A stretch of 55,672 nucleotides of DNA from Spirochaetales bacterium (GCA_024233935.1 JACKOY010000026.1:1-55672), one strand, 5' to 3'; shown: positions 1 to 8,728, counted from the stretch's first letter. Numbers and translations are program-made. The notes: generated from the sequence alone by a model not told the origin.

Positions 1-304
1 ACACGTCGTTTGGATCTGCTTGAGAAAGCATCTCCGTCGCCTCAGCCGGCCCGGAACCGGGCGCCAGCCGTTGCTCACTGATCATTTCCGGTTCGGGAAC
101 GAAGTTTTCGCTGACGCACCGGGCGGTTTGAGAAGTGCGCAGCAGGGGGCTGTGTCGGATTTCCCGAAGCTTCCACCCCGTGTCCAGGAGCAATTTACCC
201 ATGCGCCTGGCCATATCCTGACCTTCCGCCGTCAGGGCTCGCTCGCTGTCCCGGCCGGCGCTGGCGGGTTCGGCTTCCGCATGACGCATCAGTATCAGCT
301 TCAT
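1..304 (-). CDS. sixA: SixA-like phosphohistidine phosphatase (3' end cut by window edge)
   Basis: The protein starts at an ATG whose first base is 304 and reads MKLILMRHAEAE, the RHG signature of the histidine phosphatase superfamily at the extreme N terminus. About 101 codons are present before the window edge. The short N terminus and the following ALTAEG and SPLLRTSQTA segments match SixA-type enzymes, which remove phosphate from His residues of phosphotransfer proteins in the cytoplasm. The second catalytic His lies beyond the edge and cannot be checked. The gene is divergent from the ABC ATPase at 353. The family is clear; the physiological substrate is not. Confidence 0.8.
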   Translation of the reverse strand, partial: MKLILMRHAEAEPASAGRDSERALTAEGQDMARRMGKLLLDTGWKLREIRHSPLLRTSQTARCVSENFVPEPEMISEQRLAPGSGPAEATEMLSQADPNDV

Positions 305-352
305 AGGCCCCGTGCTCGCGCGTTCACAAACCGGGTAAAGCGGGAAATTTGA

Positions 353-1315
353 TTGGACGAACGCCCAGCGCCGCCGCCTCGGTGCATGGTGGGCTCGAAC
401 AGCGTCATAGTCGCCAGGGGTGTGCGCAAGGAGTACCGCGGCGGCGTCGTGGCCCTGGACAATCTGAATCTGCAGGTGGAGCCGGGCGAGATCTTTGGAT
501 TCCTCGGCCCCAATGGCGCCGGCAAGACCACGCTCATTAAGCTTCTATTGGGTTTCATCCGCCCGACGACGGGAGAGGTGGCGCTTTTCGATACACGCAA
601 CGACCCCGCTACTCGGGCGCGCATTGGCTACTTGCCCGAAAGATTGAGCATCCCCGGTTTTCTGACCGGCCGCGAATTCTTAAGCTATCATGGTCAACTG
701 CGACGCATCACCGGCCCGGAACTCAAGCGCCGCATCGAGACCGTGCTTGAACGAGTTCAAATGAGCGATGCGGCTGACCGGCGTGCCCAAACCTACTCCA
801 AGGGCATGGCCCAGCGCATTGGACTGGCGCAGGCCCTGCTCGCGAAACCGGATGCACTGCTCCTGGACGAGCCGACCTCCGGTATGGACCCCATCGGAGT
901 ACAGCAAATACGCCAGATTATGGTCGAGGAACGTACTCGCGGCGTCACGATCTTCTTCAACTCGCATCAATTGCTGGAAGTGGAAAAAACCTGCGATCGC
1001 GTGGCCATCTTGAATCGAGGCCGTGTCGTCGCTCAGGGCCGCAGTGAAGATCTATCGTCCGCCAACGGTGTTGTTTTTGAGCTGGAGCAGGTGTCGGATG
1101 CGGTGCGCTCCATGATTTCGGGTCTCGATGCGGGTGCCCGGTTTCAGGGCAACCGGGTAGAGGCCACAATCCCCGATGCCGAGCAGGAGCGCTTACTGCC
1201 GGCGCGACTGGTGGAGGCCGGGGCCCGCATTGTTCAGTACAGCCGAAGGCGAGAGAGCCTCGAAGAGATTTTTCATCGCCTGGTGGCGGATGCGGGACCG
1301 GGGGCCGGTCGATGA
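353..1315 (+). CDS. ABC transporter ATP-binding protein (CcmA/NosF-like exporter type)
   Basis: This 320-residue ATPase has Walker A GPNGAGKTT at about 52-60, signature YSKGMAQR near 148-155, Walker B with DEP at about 169-174, and an H-loop His near 205. A C-terminal extension of about 90 residues is typical of ABC-2 exporter ATPases such as NosF or CcmA. The given start is TTG at 353; an in-frame ATG at 386 (MVGSNSV) is a good alternative. Its stop overlaps the start of the permease at 1312 (ATGA), so the two are probably translationally coupled and form one transporter. The substrate is unknown. Confidence 0.9.
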   Translation: MDERPAPPPRCMVGSNSVIVARGVRKEYRGGVVALDNLNLQVEPGEIFGFLGPNGAGKTTLIKLLLGFIRPTTGEVALFDTRNDPATRARIGYLPERLSIPGFLTGREFLSYHGQLRRITGPELKRRIETVLERVQMSDAADRRAQTYSKGMAQRIGLAQALLAKPDALLLDEPTSGMDPIGVQQIRQIMVEERTRGVTIFFNSHQLLEVEKTCDRVAILNRGRVVAQGRSEDLSSANGVVFELEQVSDAVRSMISGLDAGARFQGNRVEATIPDAEQERLLPARLVEAGARIVQYSRRRESLEEIFHRLVADAGPGAGR

Positions 1316-2292
1316 ATATCATTCAAGAGAGCGCCATACGGATATTCGTAGTCTTTCGGCTTACGTTTCGCGAGGCTTTGCGGAGGCGCCTGATCTTTAT
1401 CTTTCTATCGGGCTGCTTGCTCTTAATGCTGACCGGAGCCGGTTGCGGCGCCTGCATGCGCGTCGTCAAAGACAGTGAAACGGACGTGATCCGGGCGCAG
1501 TTCGAGGATCAACTGGCCCGCGCCGATCTATCTCAGGCGGAGCGTGAACAGGAGCGCGCGCGCTTTGAGCAGGCCATGGAGGAGCGCGCCGCCGAGAGTG
1601 ACGGAGCGGTGCTTCGGGATAGCCTGGTTGCGATATCGTTCTGCGCCCTGGCCGGGTGGCTCTATCTTCTTTCGGCGCTGTTTACGCCCTTCATTGCCAT
1701 GAACGACTTTCATATGAACCACCACGTCTTGCTCCTCAGTGGCCCCCTTCGTCGCTGGGAGTACCTGACCGGCAAATTTCTCGCGATTTATGGCATGGTG
1801 CTTGCGGCAATGGTTCTCATGCTCGCGTGCTTTCATCCTCTGATGCGTATTAGCCAGGGAGACTGGGCTTTTGCCATACTGCCCGGCATGGCGGTCTTGT
1901 GCCAGGGTCTGGCGGTTTTCATCTTGATGCTGATGGTTTTGAGTCTGGTCGCCGGTCGATTGCCGGCGATCTTCCTGTCCCTGGTTGTGCTCGGGCTCAG
2001 CGTTGTGCCCGGATTTCTGATAAGTACGGACACAGCGATTGAAAGCCCGGCCTGGGCTATACCGGCCTACGTGCTGGGATACGGCCTGCCCCAATTTTCC
2101 GTGAATTTCGTGCACGCTGCGACGGTCGGGCTGGACCACATTGAGGGCGTGGAGTCCCTTCTGCAACAGACCGGGATCAAACGCATCGGCAATGCCAGCG
2201 GCTTTGTCTCGTTGCTTCTGAACACGGCCTGGATCGTTGGTCTGGGGGGGCTGGCGCTATGGCTATTTCGGCGACGGGAGTTTGATACCTGA
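1312..2292 (+). CDS. ABC-2 type transporter permease
   Basis: This 326-residue membrane protein has a first hydrophobic segment near residues 22-40. A charged soluble stretch (about 45-100, Glu/Arg-rich and possibly coiled-coil) follows, then about five more hydrophobic segments. The order resembles NosY/ABC-2 permeases with a large first extracytoplasmic loop. It overlaps the preceding ATPase gene by ATGA and must be its partner. The gene ends about 57 bp before the next CDS. No substrate can be inferred. Confidence 0.8.
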   Translation: MNIIQESAIRIFVVFRLTFREALRRRLIFIFLSGCLLLMLTGAGCGACMRVVKDSETDVIRAQFEDQLARADLSQAEREQERARFEQAMEERAAESDGAVLRDSLVAISFCALAGWLYLLSALFTPFIAMNDFHMNHHVLLLSGPLRRWEYLTGKFLAIYGMVLAAMVLMLACFHPLMRISQGDWAFAILPGMAVLCQGLAVFILMLMVLSLVAGRLPAIFLSLVVLGLSVVPGFLISTDTAIESPAWAIPAYVLGYGLPQFSVNFVHAATVGLDHIEGVESLLQQTGIKRIGNASGFVSLLLNTAWIVGLGGLALWLFRRREFDT

Positions 2293-2317
2293 CCCGCAAA
2301 CTGGGGCGGGGCAAGTG

Positions 2318-2346
2318 TTGACAGGCTTTATTCAGGCCGATTATAT
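2318..2346 (+). promoter_or_regulatory. Candidate sigma70 promoter, possibly giving a leaderless mRNA
   Basis: A perfect TTGACA at 2318-2323 is followed after 17-18 bp by TTATAT/TATATG (2341-2347). The next ATG is at 2350, so transcription would begin at or just inside the start codon. No Shine-Dalgarno sequence is visible at usable spacing. The -10 match is weak, so this is only a candidate. Confidence 0.3.
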
Positions 2347-2349
2347 GGA

Positions 2350-3048
2350 ATGACCGTGTCCACCCCTACCCTAGAGCAGATCAACGACAACATTGGCGTT
2401 CAGGTGAGCGAGGGCCGATACCTGACGCTCAAGACCCATCGTATGACGTCGATGGTCGAGAAGCATATTCAGTTTGCGGTGGAGAGTATCCTCGATAAAA
2501 ACGAAAAGGCGTCTTTGGTTACGACCCTCTACACGATCCTGAAAGAACTGGTCATCAACGGCTGCAAGGCCAACCAAAAGCGGATCTTCTTTGAAGAGCT
2601 TGGACTGGATATTTCAGATCCGGACGATTACAAGCGCGGCAACGCAGAGTACAAGAAGATATTCAGTGAAGAAATGGCCCTTGAGTACGGGCTGAAGGCC
2701 AGGAAAAAGGGTTACTACGTCATCATCGACTTTAACCACGACTCGACCGGAATGACGTTGGAAGTCATTAACAATACATCCATTGCCCGTGAGGAGGAGG
2801 CTGCACTGCGAGAAAAGCTCAAGCGCGCGATGAACTACAATGACATTGCTGAGTTCTATATGGACCAGGCCATGAGCGGGGAATCGGAAGGTGCCGGCCT
2901 TGGCATTGCGCTGATTATCATCTTGCTCAAGGGCGAGAATATCGATCCGGGCTATTTTCGCATTATTATTGAGGAAGACCGTACGATTACGCGTCTGGAA
3001 ATTCCCTTCACGGAAAATTTCGTGAGCAAGCGCGATGCCAGGTCCTGA
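2350..3048 (+). CDS. Histidine-kinase-like ATPase-fold protein, unknown function
   Basis: This 232-residue protein has a Bergerat-fold-like layout. An N-box-like KELVINGCKAN lies at about 65-75. VINN (139-142) stands where the DxGxG box would be, and a G2-like EGAGLGI lies at 180-186. No His-box, receiver or membrane segment is present. The Asp that contacts adenine in classical HATPases appears replaced by Asn. The N-terminal half of the protein encoded at 21683 shares the same landmarks at nearly the same residue numbers (KAN-x-KRIFF at 73-81 in both), so the two are paralogues. It may act as a regulatory kinase-like or anti-sigma-like module; this is inference. The ATG at 2350 or GTG at 2356 could start it. 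Confidence 0.75.
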   Translation: MTVSTPTLEQINDNIGVQVSEGRYLTLKTHRMTSMVEKHIQFAVESILDKNEKASLVTTLYTILKELVINGCKANQKRIFFEELGLDISDPDDYKRGNAEYKKIFSEEMALEYGLKARKKGYYVIIDFNHDSTGMTLEVINNTSIAREEEAALREKLKRAMNYNDIAEFYMDQAMSGESEGAGLGIALIIILLKGENIDPGYFRIIIEEDRTITRLEIPFTENFVSKRDARS

Positions 3049-3931
3049 AACGCGAGCCCGCGTCCGCACCGACCAGACGACGGACAGGCCCGACGGCCTG
3101 TCCGTTTGCATTATTACCCTGAACGAACAGGATCGATTGCCCCGTTGCCTCGACAGCGTTTCGTTTGCCGATGAACTGATCGTTGTTGACAGCGGTTCCA
3201 AAGACGAAACTGCCGCTGTGGCCAGAGAGCGTGGCGCGCGCGTTGTGAAACGTGCCTTCGAAGGATTCGTCATTCAAAAGAATTTCGCCATTTCTCTGGC
3301 CCGGTTTGAATGGGTGTTGGTGATCGACGCGGATGAAGTGGTCACGCCGGAACTTGCGCGGGCCATTCAAGAAGTGACGGGACGAGACGATGTCCAGGCC
3401 AATGGCCCGGTGGCCTATCGTGTTGCCAGGATGAGCTACTACCTTGGCAGATGGATCCGGCATTCAGGCTGGTATCCCGACTACAACATCCGGCTATTTC
3501 GCCGTGGGTTCGCCTCTTTCGAGGGTGGCACCGTGCACGAAACCGTGGTGCCCATGGGGCCGGTCGCAACTTTGCCGGGGCACCTGGAGCACTACAGCTA
3601 CGGCGATATCAGCGACCATCTGGCCCGCATCGATGCTTACTCCACGCTGCTTGCCCAGGACAAACACCGCCGCGGGAAACGCTCAAGCATTCCCTGGGCA
3701 ATCACTAAAAGCTGCAGCAAGTTCTTTCTGACATACGTGTACCGGCTCGGATTCCTTGATGGTTATGCGGGCCTGGTCATTGCCGTGCTTGGTGCATATT
3801 ACAACTTCCTCAAATACGTGAAGCTCTGGGAGCTGAACCATGGGTTGCGAAGATTTCGGCCGATTGTCGATCCGGCAAAGCTGGCGCGCGACGCCGCTGA
3901 AGTTGAGATAAGAATGCTGGAGCGCTCCTGA
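3035..3931 (+). CDS. Family 2 glycosyltransferase (WaaE/LpsA-like)
   Basis: This 298-residue GT-A enzyme carries LSVCIITLNEQDRL at about 22-35, a VVDSGSKDET nucleotide-sugar motif near 50-59 and the metal-binding DADE at 98-101. A basic C-terminal half with a hydrophobic segment near 240-260 follows. This arrangement is typical of WaaE/KdtX-type enzymes that add a sugar to the LPS core, but the acceptor cannot be read from sequence. The start at 3035 overlaps the upstream gene by 14 bp, so the genes are probably co-transcribed. The stop abuts the TTG start of the next gene. Confidence 0.85.
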   Translation: MPGPETRARVRTDQTTDRPDGLSVCIITLNEQDRLPRCLDSVSFADELIVVDSGSKDETAAVARERGARVVKRAFEGFVIQKNFAISLARFEWVLVIDADEVVTPELARAIQEVTGRDDVQANGPVAYRVARMSYYLGRWIRHSGWYPDYNIRLFRRGFASFEGGTVHETVVPMGPVATLPGHLEHYSYGDISDHLARIDAYSTLLAQDKHRRGKRSSIPWAITKSCSKFFLTYVYRLGFLDGYAGLVIAVLGAYYNFLKYVKLWELNHGLRRFRPIVDPAKLARDAAEVEIRMLERS

Positions 3932-5134
3932 TTGAAGAAGCTTTCCGCCAGGCTGGCCCTGTACGAAAAGGCGGGCGAAGATTCCACGCTGGAAGCACCG
4001 CAGCCTCTCGAGTTCGCGGGCTTTCCGATGCACTCCGTTGCGCGCGGCGTCTACGCGCGTCGTGAAGAGCATGCGGATTTTCGGATCGGGGAGGCGTCCT
4101 TCTCCGACCACGTGCCCCTGCAGTTGTCCGGCATTCTTGAGCTTGGTCTTGCGCAAAACCCGGAAGCTCTCCATCCGGAAGACGTGCTCATCCTCGACAC
4201 CGAAACCACCGGCTTGCAGCGGGGCCCCGGCACCATTCCGTTTCTGACCGGACTGGCCTGGTTTACGCCCCGGGGCGCCGTATTCGAACAGGTGCTCTTG
4301 CATGAAATGCGCGGAGAGGCGGCCTACGTGGACTACCTCGAGGCCCAGTTTCAACGTTTTCGCTATCTCGTCACGTACAACGGCAAGTCCTTTGACATGC
4401 CCCTCTTGCGGAATCGCTTCGTCATGCACGGGCGGCGCCAGATGTTGCCTCTGGTGCACTTCGATCTGCTGCATGTTTTTCGGCGTCTGCTCGCGCGCCG
4501 TGGTGCCCGCAGGCAACAGGACCTGGAGTTAGAGTTTCTTGGCCTGAAAAGAGAGAACGACCTGCCCGGGGCCGAGATTCCTCAGATCTATTTCGATTTC
4601 ATTCGCTATGGCGCAGATCGTGGAATGGACCGCGTTCTGAAGCACAACCTGGAGGACCTCAAGGGACTGACCCTGCTCCTGCTTGAAGCAATTCGCATCT
4701 ATCAAGGCCGCGATACGTCCCGACGTGCTCTGCGGTCCGGCATTGCCCGCATTTTGCTTCGCAACCGCCGGGTCGAAGAGGCCGAGGAGCTCTTGAGCGA
4801 GGTCGTCAGCCTTGAAGAAGCGCCCGGGGAGCTTCGGTATCGCGATCTGATTCTTTTGGGACGCCTGCTTCGGGGGCGGGGCGACTACGAAGCAGCCCTC
4901 GGGGCCTTCGAGCGCGCGGTGGCGGAGTATGCCTGCCCGTTCGCGCGCATGTCTGCCACCAGGCTTCGGGAGCACCGACTTCGGGATTTTGCCGGCGCTC
5001 TGAGGGAAACCGAAACGATGCTGTGCGAATCCCGGTCCGCGACCGCCCGTGCGGTACCCTACCTGTACACCGAGCAAGAGCTTCTGCATCGGAAGCATCG
5101 TCTGGAACGAAGACTTCTACGCCAAAATACTTGA
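3932..5134 (+). CDS. mrfB: MrfB/YprB-like DEDDh exonuclease
   Basis: This 400-residue protein contains an RNase H-like DEDDh nuclease domain. DTETTG lies at 89-94, YNGKSFDMPLL near 149-159 (third acidic residue D155) and HNLEDL at 238-243 (catalytic His and Asp). The C-terminal third (about 280-395) looks like helical TPR-type repeats, as in YprB. In Bacillus subtilis MrfB (YprB) works with the helicase MrfA (YprA) in repair of mitomycin C damage. Here the presumed partner lies immediately downstream. It starts with TTG directly after the preceding stop codon. The gene order is nuclease first, then helicase. Confidence 0.85.
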   Translation: MKKLSARLALYEKAGEDSTLEAPQPLEFAGFPMHSVARGVYARREEHADFRIGEASFSDHVPLQLSGILELGLAQNPEALHPEDVLILDTETTGLQRGPGTIPFLTGLAWFTPRGAVFEQVLLHEMRGEAAYVDYLEAQFQRFRYLVTYNGKSFDMPLLRNRFVMHGRRQMLPLVHFDLLHVFRRLLARRGARRQQDLELEFLGLKRENDLPGAEIPQIYFDFIRYGADRGMDRVLKHNLEDLKGLTLLLLEAIRIYQGRDTSRRALRSGIARILLRNRRVEEAEELLSEVVSLEEAPGELRYRDLILLGRLLRGRGDYEAALGAFERAVAEYACPFARMSATRLREHRLRDFAGALRETETMLCESRSATARAVPYLYTEQELLHRKHRLERRLLRQNT

Positions 5135-5137
5135 CGG

Positions 5138-7465
5138 GTGTTAAGCGCGCCTCTTGAGTATGCTCGCGCCATGAATCTCAGCCAGTTCCTCGACTTCCTG
5201 GGCCAGGATGCCCATTTCGCTTCCTGCATCAGCGGGTCCCACACCTTTCCGGAAGCAGTGGCACAGACGGCGCCCGTTCCACCGGCGCTTGATGGGCGTA
5301 TCCGCGAAAGCCTCGCGGCCTCCGGGATTCGCGAGCTTTACAGCCATCAGGCGGAGGCAATCGATTCGGCCCTTGCCGGGCAGGATACCGTTGTAGTCAC
5401 ACCCACGGCTTCAGGTAAAACCCTGACCTTTCTATTACCCATTTTTCAGCGCAAGATCACGAATCCGCAAAGCCGGGCCTTACTTCTGTATCCAACGAAG
5501 GCGCTGAGCCAGGACCAGCAAGCAGCAATCAACCGTTTCGATGAACGCATGGGAACGGGATTCCGAATCTACACGTTTGATGGCGATACTCCAGCCGGGA
5601 CCAGGCAACGCATTCGCGAGGCCGGTGACTTTGTCATCACGAATCCCGATATGCTGCATTCGGGGATTCTTCCTCATCATACAAACTGGATCAAGCTCTT
5701 TGAAAACCTGGACTTCGTGGTCATTGATGAGTTGCACATGTATCGGGGTGTGTTCGGCAGTCACGTCGCCAATGTCCTGCGACGCCTGCTGCGCTTGTGT
5801 GAGTTTTATGGAAGTCGGCCGCAGTTTCTTGCGTCTTCGGCTACCATAGCGAATCCAGGAGAGCACGCCGAACGGCTCACCGGGCGCACCTTTCAGCTGG
5901 TTGCGCGCAATGGCGCGCCCCGGGGTCGAAAGGATATCATCTTCTACAACCCGCCGGTCGTAAATCAAGCGCTCGGGGTGCGCGCTTCTGCGATTAAGGA
6001 AGCCGCGGCCCTGGGTTCTTACTTGCTGAAGAACCGGATCAGCACGATCTTTTTCTGTCGCAGCCGTATTCACGTGGAGCTCCTGTTTACGTACCTGCGT
6101 GACCGCTGTCCTGAGTTGGGCGATCGAATCCGAAGCTATCGCGGAGGTTATCTTCCCGATGAAAGGCGGCGCATTGAGCGAGACCTTCGAGAGGGGCGTG
6201 TCCTGGGTGTGGTCAGCACAAATGCACTGGAACTCGGGATCGATATCGGCATGCTGGACGTTTCGATCACCGTAGGGTATCCCGGCAGTATTAGCTCCTT
6301 GCTCCAGCAATTTGGTCGGTCTGGCCGCCGCAGTCAGAATTCACTGTCGATTCTCATGGCCACCTCCGATGGGACGGACCAATTTCTTGCCACGCATCCA
6401 GATTATTTTCTGAACAGCAATCCCGAGCAGGCTATTTCGAATCCGGACAATCTGCTGATTGTAAGCGATCACATGAAGTGTGCGGCTTTTGAACTTCCGT
6501 TCCAGGAAGGGCGGCCGTTTGGCAATTACGGCGCCACCGAAGAGATCCTGGAGTATCTGGCGGGTAGAGGCGTGCTGAACCACAGCGGTGATCGCTACCA
6601 TTGGATGAGCGACGTGTATCCCGCGAATACATTCAGCCTGAGAACCGGAGCCCGCGAGAATTTTGCGATTATCGACATCACGGAAAAGAGTCGCGAGGTT
6701 GTGATTGGAGAGATCGATTTGTTTGCGGCCCCGGTCACTGTTCATCAACACGCGATCTACATTCACCAGGGTTTGCAATACTACGTGGAGGAACTCCTGT
6801 GGGAGGATCGTCAGGCCCGTGTGCGCCGTATCAACGTGGATTACTACACCGACGCTCAGGATAAGGTGGATCTGGCGGTGTTGGAGGACGAGCCCCGCGG
6901 AGAGCGGCATGGTTTCGAACTGCACCGGGGTGAACTGATGATACGCGTCAAGGCCGTCATGTTCAAGAAGATCAAACTGGAAACCCATGAGAACCTTGGC
7001 TGGGGTGACATCCATACGCCCGAAATTGAGATGCATACCCAGGGCGCCTGGGTGCTTGTTCCCCCCGAGAAGGAAGACGAACTGGGCATTGACTCTGCGG
7101 CTCTGGGCGCTGTGCTTGCCGGCGCCGCGCATGCGATCAGCAAAGTGGCGCCGCTTTATGTTCTGTGTGACCCGGGCGACCTTCGAGCCCGGGCCGAAGT
7201 GCGTACCGCCACGTTTCAGTTACCCGCTGTGTACTTTTACGATTCCCTCCCGGGTGGGTTGGAATTGAGCTACCGTATCCTCGAGAACCTGCCCGTCATT
7301 TCCGGAGCAGCCCTCGAACTTGTTCAAAAGTGCCCCTGCGAGGCCGGTTGCCCCGGCTGCATCGGTCTGCCAGAATTGGAATTCGAAGCCAAAGCGATGG
7401 CCGGCCTCCTGCTCGCGCAGCTTGGCGCCTCCCCGAAGCCGGTTCCGAGCGGTTCGGGCTCCTAG
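5138..7465 (+). CDS. mrfA: MrfA/YprA-like DEAD/DEAH helicase with C-terminal Cys cluster
   Basis: The 775-residue superfamily 2 helicase has a Q-motif-like LYSHQAEAI, Walker A TPTASGKT (88-95), DELH (197-200), SSATI and a C-terminal helicase domain with QQFGRSGRR. A DUF1998-type region ends in C732, C734, C738 and C741, the MrfA metal-binding cluster. Together with the upstream mrfB it should form the mitomycin-damage repair pair. It begins with GTG at 5138, or ATG at 5171 (MNLSQFLDF), which fits the family better. The TAG stop at 7463-7465 is the last three bases of the CTAG duplicated by the adjacent insertion sequence, so the protein is intact. Confidence 0.92.
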   Translation: MLSAPLEYARAMNLSQFLDFLGQDAHFASCISGSHTFPEAVAQTAPVPPALDGRIRESLAASGIRELYSHQAEAIDSALAGQDTVVVTPTASGKTLTFLLPIFQRKITNPQSRALLLYPTKALSQDQQAAINRFDERMGTGFRIYTFDGDTPAGTRQRIREAGDFVITNPDMLHSGILPHHTNWIKLFENLDFVVIDELHMYRGVFGSHVANVLRRLLRLCEFYGSRPQFLASSATIANPGEHAERLTGRTFQLVARNGAPRGRKDIIFYNPPVVNQALGVRASAIKEAAALGSYLLKNRISTIFFCRSRIHVELLFTYLRDRCPELGDRIRSYRGGYLPDERRRIERDLREGRVLGVVSTNALELGIDIGMLDVSITVGYPGSISSLLQQFGRSGRRSQNSLSILMATSDGTDQFLATHPDYFLNSNPEQAISNPDNLLIVSDHMKCAAFELPFQEGRPFGNYGATEEILEYLAGRGVLNHSGDRYHWMSDVYPANTFSLRTGARENFAIIDITEKSREVVIGEIDLFAAPVTVHQHAIYIHQGLQYYVEELLWEDRQARVRRINVDYYTDAQDKVDLAVLEDEPRGERHGFELHRGELMIRVKAVMFKKIKLETHENLGWGDIHTPEIEMHTQGAWVLVPPEKEDELGIDSAALGAVLAGAAHAISKVAPLYVLCDPGDLRARAEVRTATFQLPAVYFYDSLPGGLELSYRILENLPVISGAALELVQKCPCEAGCPGCIGLPELEFEAKAMAGLLLAQLGASPKPVPSGSGS
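7462..7465. repeat. Target-site duplication, left copy (CTAG)
   Basis: CTAG immediately outside the left inverted repeat matches CTAG at 8725-8728 outside the right one. It fits the 4-bp YTAR target preferred by IS5-group elements. It contains the mrfA stop codon. Confidence 0.85.
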
Positions 7466-7480
7466 CAGGCCGTTGAAAAA
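7466..7480 (+). repeat. Left terminal inverted repeat of the IS
   Basis: CAGGCCGTTGAAAAA; identity with the right end stops after 15 bases (TCATCG here against GTCGAA at the other end). Confidence 0.9.
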
Positions 7481-7576
7481 TCATCGAAAGGTATGTTTTT
7501 GAGCGATTTGGTGCCTGAATCTGCGGGCCGTCTTTTTTGAGCGGCCGCGTAAACCCGGTTGGCGCGTGCTTGCATA

Positions 7577-8662
7577 TTATGTTGCCTCACATTGTTGCAG
7601 ATTGACGATCCTTACCATGTTGTATACGCTAGCCGAGAGCATTACAAACATCTCGGTTTTAAGAAGTCCGATGAACCGGGAGCGACTACAGAGACCGACG
7701 GTCTTTAGCCAGCCGAACGATTCTTCGATCCGCTTGCGAATCCTCTGGCTTTGAGCATAGCCCGGATGCCGGGTCGTGCGGCGATCAATCTTGCCGTTTA
7801 CTCTCTGCGCTATATGAGGTGTCACCCGAAGCGCGCGCATTTTTGATACGAATGCTCGCGTATCATAGGCTTTGTCGGCCGCAAGAGTGATCCGCTTCTT
7901 TGTCCGGGCCCGAATCCTTCTGACCATTTTAGCGGCAGCATCGCGCTCCGCAGTTCCCTTACTCTGGGTCAAACAGCAATCGACCAGCAGACCATGCCGA
8001 TGGTCCATCAGAGCGTGGCCGGTATAGTAGAGTCGGGCCTCTTTCCCGTTGCCCTTGCGGTATAAAAGGGCTTCCGGGTCTGTTGTTGAACCATGTGTAT
8101 CGTTCTTGCGTTTTTGCCCCCGGAAATCAACGTCCGGATTTCGCGGACCGCGAGGCTTCTTGGCTTTGCGTTCACGCCTCGGCTGGAAACTCTTCAGGCT
8201 TGCGAGTGATTCGATCAAGGTTCCGTCCACGCTGAAATGCTCATCGCTCAATAACTCATGGTTTCTGGCGAGAGCAACGATCTCACGAAAAAAGCGATTC
8301 GTGATTTCTCCCCGCAGCAATCGGTCACGATTCTTGGAAAACACGGAATGGTTCCAGACTGGATCATCGGGATTGAGGCCAACGAACCACCGAAAGAGCA
8401 GATTGTAGCTTAACTGTTCCATCAACATGCGCTCACTGCGGATTGAAAAGAGAATCTGTAGAACAAGCGCCCGCAGGAGTTGCTCCGGCGGAATCGAAGG
8501 CCGGCCATAGCGGGAATACAATCGGCCAAACTTCCGCGACATTCGCTCAAGTACGAAGTCCGTCATTTCGCGAATCTCCCGCAAGGGGTGCGTCTCGGGG
8601 ATCCGCTCCTCAATCGAAATATAACTGAAAAGCTGGCTCTGGCCTGAATCTTCTCCGCGCAT
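7577..8662 (-). CDS. IS5-family DDE transposase
   Basis: The 361-residue protein has an N-terminal DUF772-type helical region (about 20-130). The DDE catalytic domain follows: D146 in SVDGT, D263 in LAADKAYD, and E313/E314 in RKRIEESFGWLK, with the spaced Arg and Lys typical of the IS4/IS5 superfamily. A Lys/Arg-rich segment at about 162-186 separates the first two acidic residues. The reading frame is uninterrupted and lies within a complete element, so the enzyme is probably functional. Confidence 0.93.
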   Translation of the reverse strand: MRGEDSGQSQLFSYISIEERIPETHPLREIREMTDFVLERMSRKFGRLYSRYGRPSIPPEQLLRALVLQILFSIRSERMLMEQLSYNLLFRWFVGLNPDDPVWNHSVFSKNRDRLLRGEITNRFFREIVALARNHELLSDEHFSVDGTLIESLASLKSFQPRRERKAKKPRGPRNPDVDFRGQKRKNDTHGSTTDPEALLYRKGNGKEARLYYTGHALMDHRHGLLVDCCLTQSKGTAERDAAAKMVRRIRARTKKRITLAADKAYDTRAFVSKMRALRVTPHIAQRVNGKIDRRTTRHPGYAQSQRIRKRIEESFGWLKTVGLCSRSRFIGLLKTEMFVMLSASVYNMVRIVNLQQCEAT

Positions 8663-8709
8663 GGCCGTAAATAGGCCGCACCTCGCACGAAATCCAGGAA
8701 AAATTCGAC

Positions 8710-8724
8710 TTTTTCAACGGCCTG
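8710..8724 (-). repeat. Right terminal inverted repeat of the IS
   Basis: Exact inverse of the left 15-bp repeat; ends at 8724 next to the right CTAG duplication. Confidence 0.9.
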
Positions 8725-8728
8725 CTAG
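8725..8728. repeat. Target-site duplication, right copy (CTAG)
   Basis: Second copy of CTAG, directly outside the right inverted repeat. Confidence 0.85.

Larger units (their letters stand above)
7466..8724 (-). mobile_element. Complete IS5-family insertion sequence, 1259 bp
   Basis: Perfect 15-bp terminal inverted repeats (CAGGCCGTTGAAAAA at 7466-7480 and its complement at 8710-8724) bound a single transposase gene. The 4-bp direct repeats CTAG flank the element. Length, one uninterrupted ORF, exact ends and intact duplication indicate a recent and potentially active insertion. It sits between mrfA and the ArnT-like gene. Removing it and one CTAG leaves about 58 bp between mrfA and that gene, so those genes were probably closely linked before insertion. 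Confidence 0.9.

Noticed and set aside
20..352. 110-codon forward ORF at the left edge
   Set aside because: It is the antisense shadow of the SixA-like gene.
7577..8662. Degraded or truncated transposase
   Set aside because: The frame is complete, the acidic triad is present and both ends of the element are intact.
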